In this document: positions 13,560-13,572 of the stretch, one piece after another
Layout of the letters: each line of letters begins with the position of its first letter
How positions within the stretch are numbered: position 1 is the first letter of the stretch
Assembly: GCA_945866285.1 (NCBI GenBank)
Contig: CAMBHC010000034.1
Location: 1 to 13,572 of the forward strand
Length of the DNA stretch: 13,572 bases
Source: Candidatus Sulfopaludibacter sp. SbA3
Lineage (GTDB): Bacteria > Acidobacteriota > Vicinamibacteria > Vicinamibacterales > UBA2999
Direction: 5' to 3'
Position numbers and translations under genes: made by a program
The notes under the pieces: model-generated
Database searches by the model: none
Told to the model about the DNA's origin: nothing
The model's input: the letters and a program-made list of their open reading frames with translations, nothing else

Positions 13560-13572
13560 CGAACGCGCCACC
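13556..13572 (+). CDS. Possible start of the next operon gene, probably trpC (3' partial)
   Basis: A GTG at 13556 overlaps the trpD stop (GTGA) and opens a frame (V/M-T-N-A-P) that runs off the window. In trp operons the gene after trpD is usually trpC (indole-3-glycerol-phosphate synthase), and short 'MTNAP'-type N-termini would fit. Only five codons are visible, so identity rests on operon order alone. Confidence 0.3.

Overview
The window is 13.6 kb of GC-rich, densely packed bacterial chromosome. No rRNA, tRNA, CRISPR array, transposase or phage gene is visible. The gene content suggests an Acidobacteriota-like soil bacterium, possibly class Vicinamibacteria: a SpoIVB/S55-like periplasmic protein paired with a secreted beta-propeller protein, an ECF sigma/anti-sigma pair, and a fused aroDE gene heading a trp operon. 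This placement is inferred from gene content and recalled family distribution, not from a marker gene.

Layout. (1) 1-1669 (+): the end of a dipeptide/oligopeptide ABC transporter operon, with a 5'-truncated DppB-type permease and a complete DppC-type permease overlapping by 4 nt. (2) 1675-1753: a long imperfect inverted repeat between convergent genes. It is flanked by T-rich tracts in both directions and looks like a bidirectional terminator, perhaps built from an interspersed palindromic repeat. (3) 1757-3139 (-): a membrane-anchored TPR protein. (4) 3208-4607 (+): an ECF sigma factor and its overlapping zinc-finger anti-sigma factor. A sigma-E-like promoter lies just upstream, suggesting autoregulation. 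(5) 4655-8707 (-): a two-gene unit encoding an S55-like exported protein and a secreted beta-propeller/Ig-like protein, abutting with no spacer and driven by a recognisable sigma-70-type promoter. (6) 8800-13572 (+): an aromatic amino acid operon, aroDE fusion - trpE - trpG - trpD - (start of a next gene, probably trpC).

The most notable discovery is in the 333-base gap 8708-9040. It holds a complete ribosome-mediated transcription attenuator for the aroDE-trp operon. Its parts are a promoter, a short leader peptide containing Trp-Trp-Tyr-Trp, a leader hairpin (1:2), a mutually exclusive antiterminator (2:3), and a strong intrinsic terminator (3:4) ending 12 nt before the aroDE start codon. 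Every element can be traced by hand in the sequence. The logic matches the classical enterobacterial trp attenuator, although the operon starts with a shikimate-pathway fusion gene and the leader also carries a Tyr codon.

Together, the operon covers two shikimate steps (3-dehydroquinate dehydratase and shikimate dehydrogenase) and the first two committed Trp steps (chorismate to anthranilate, then to phosphoribosyl-anthranilate). It is likely controlled at transcription by attenuation and at the enzyme level by Trp feedback on TrpE, since the Trp-site motif LLES is present.
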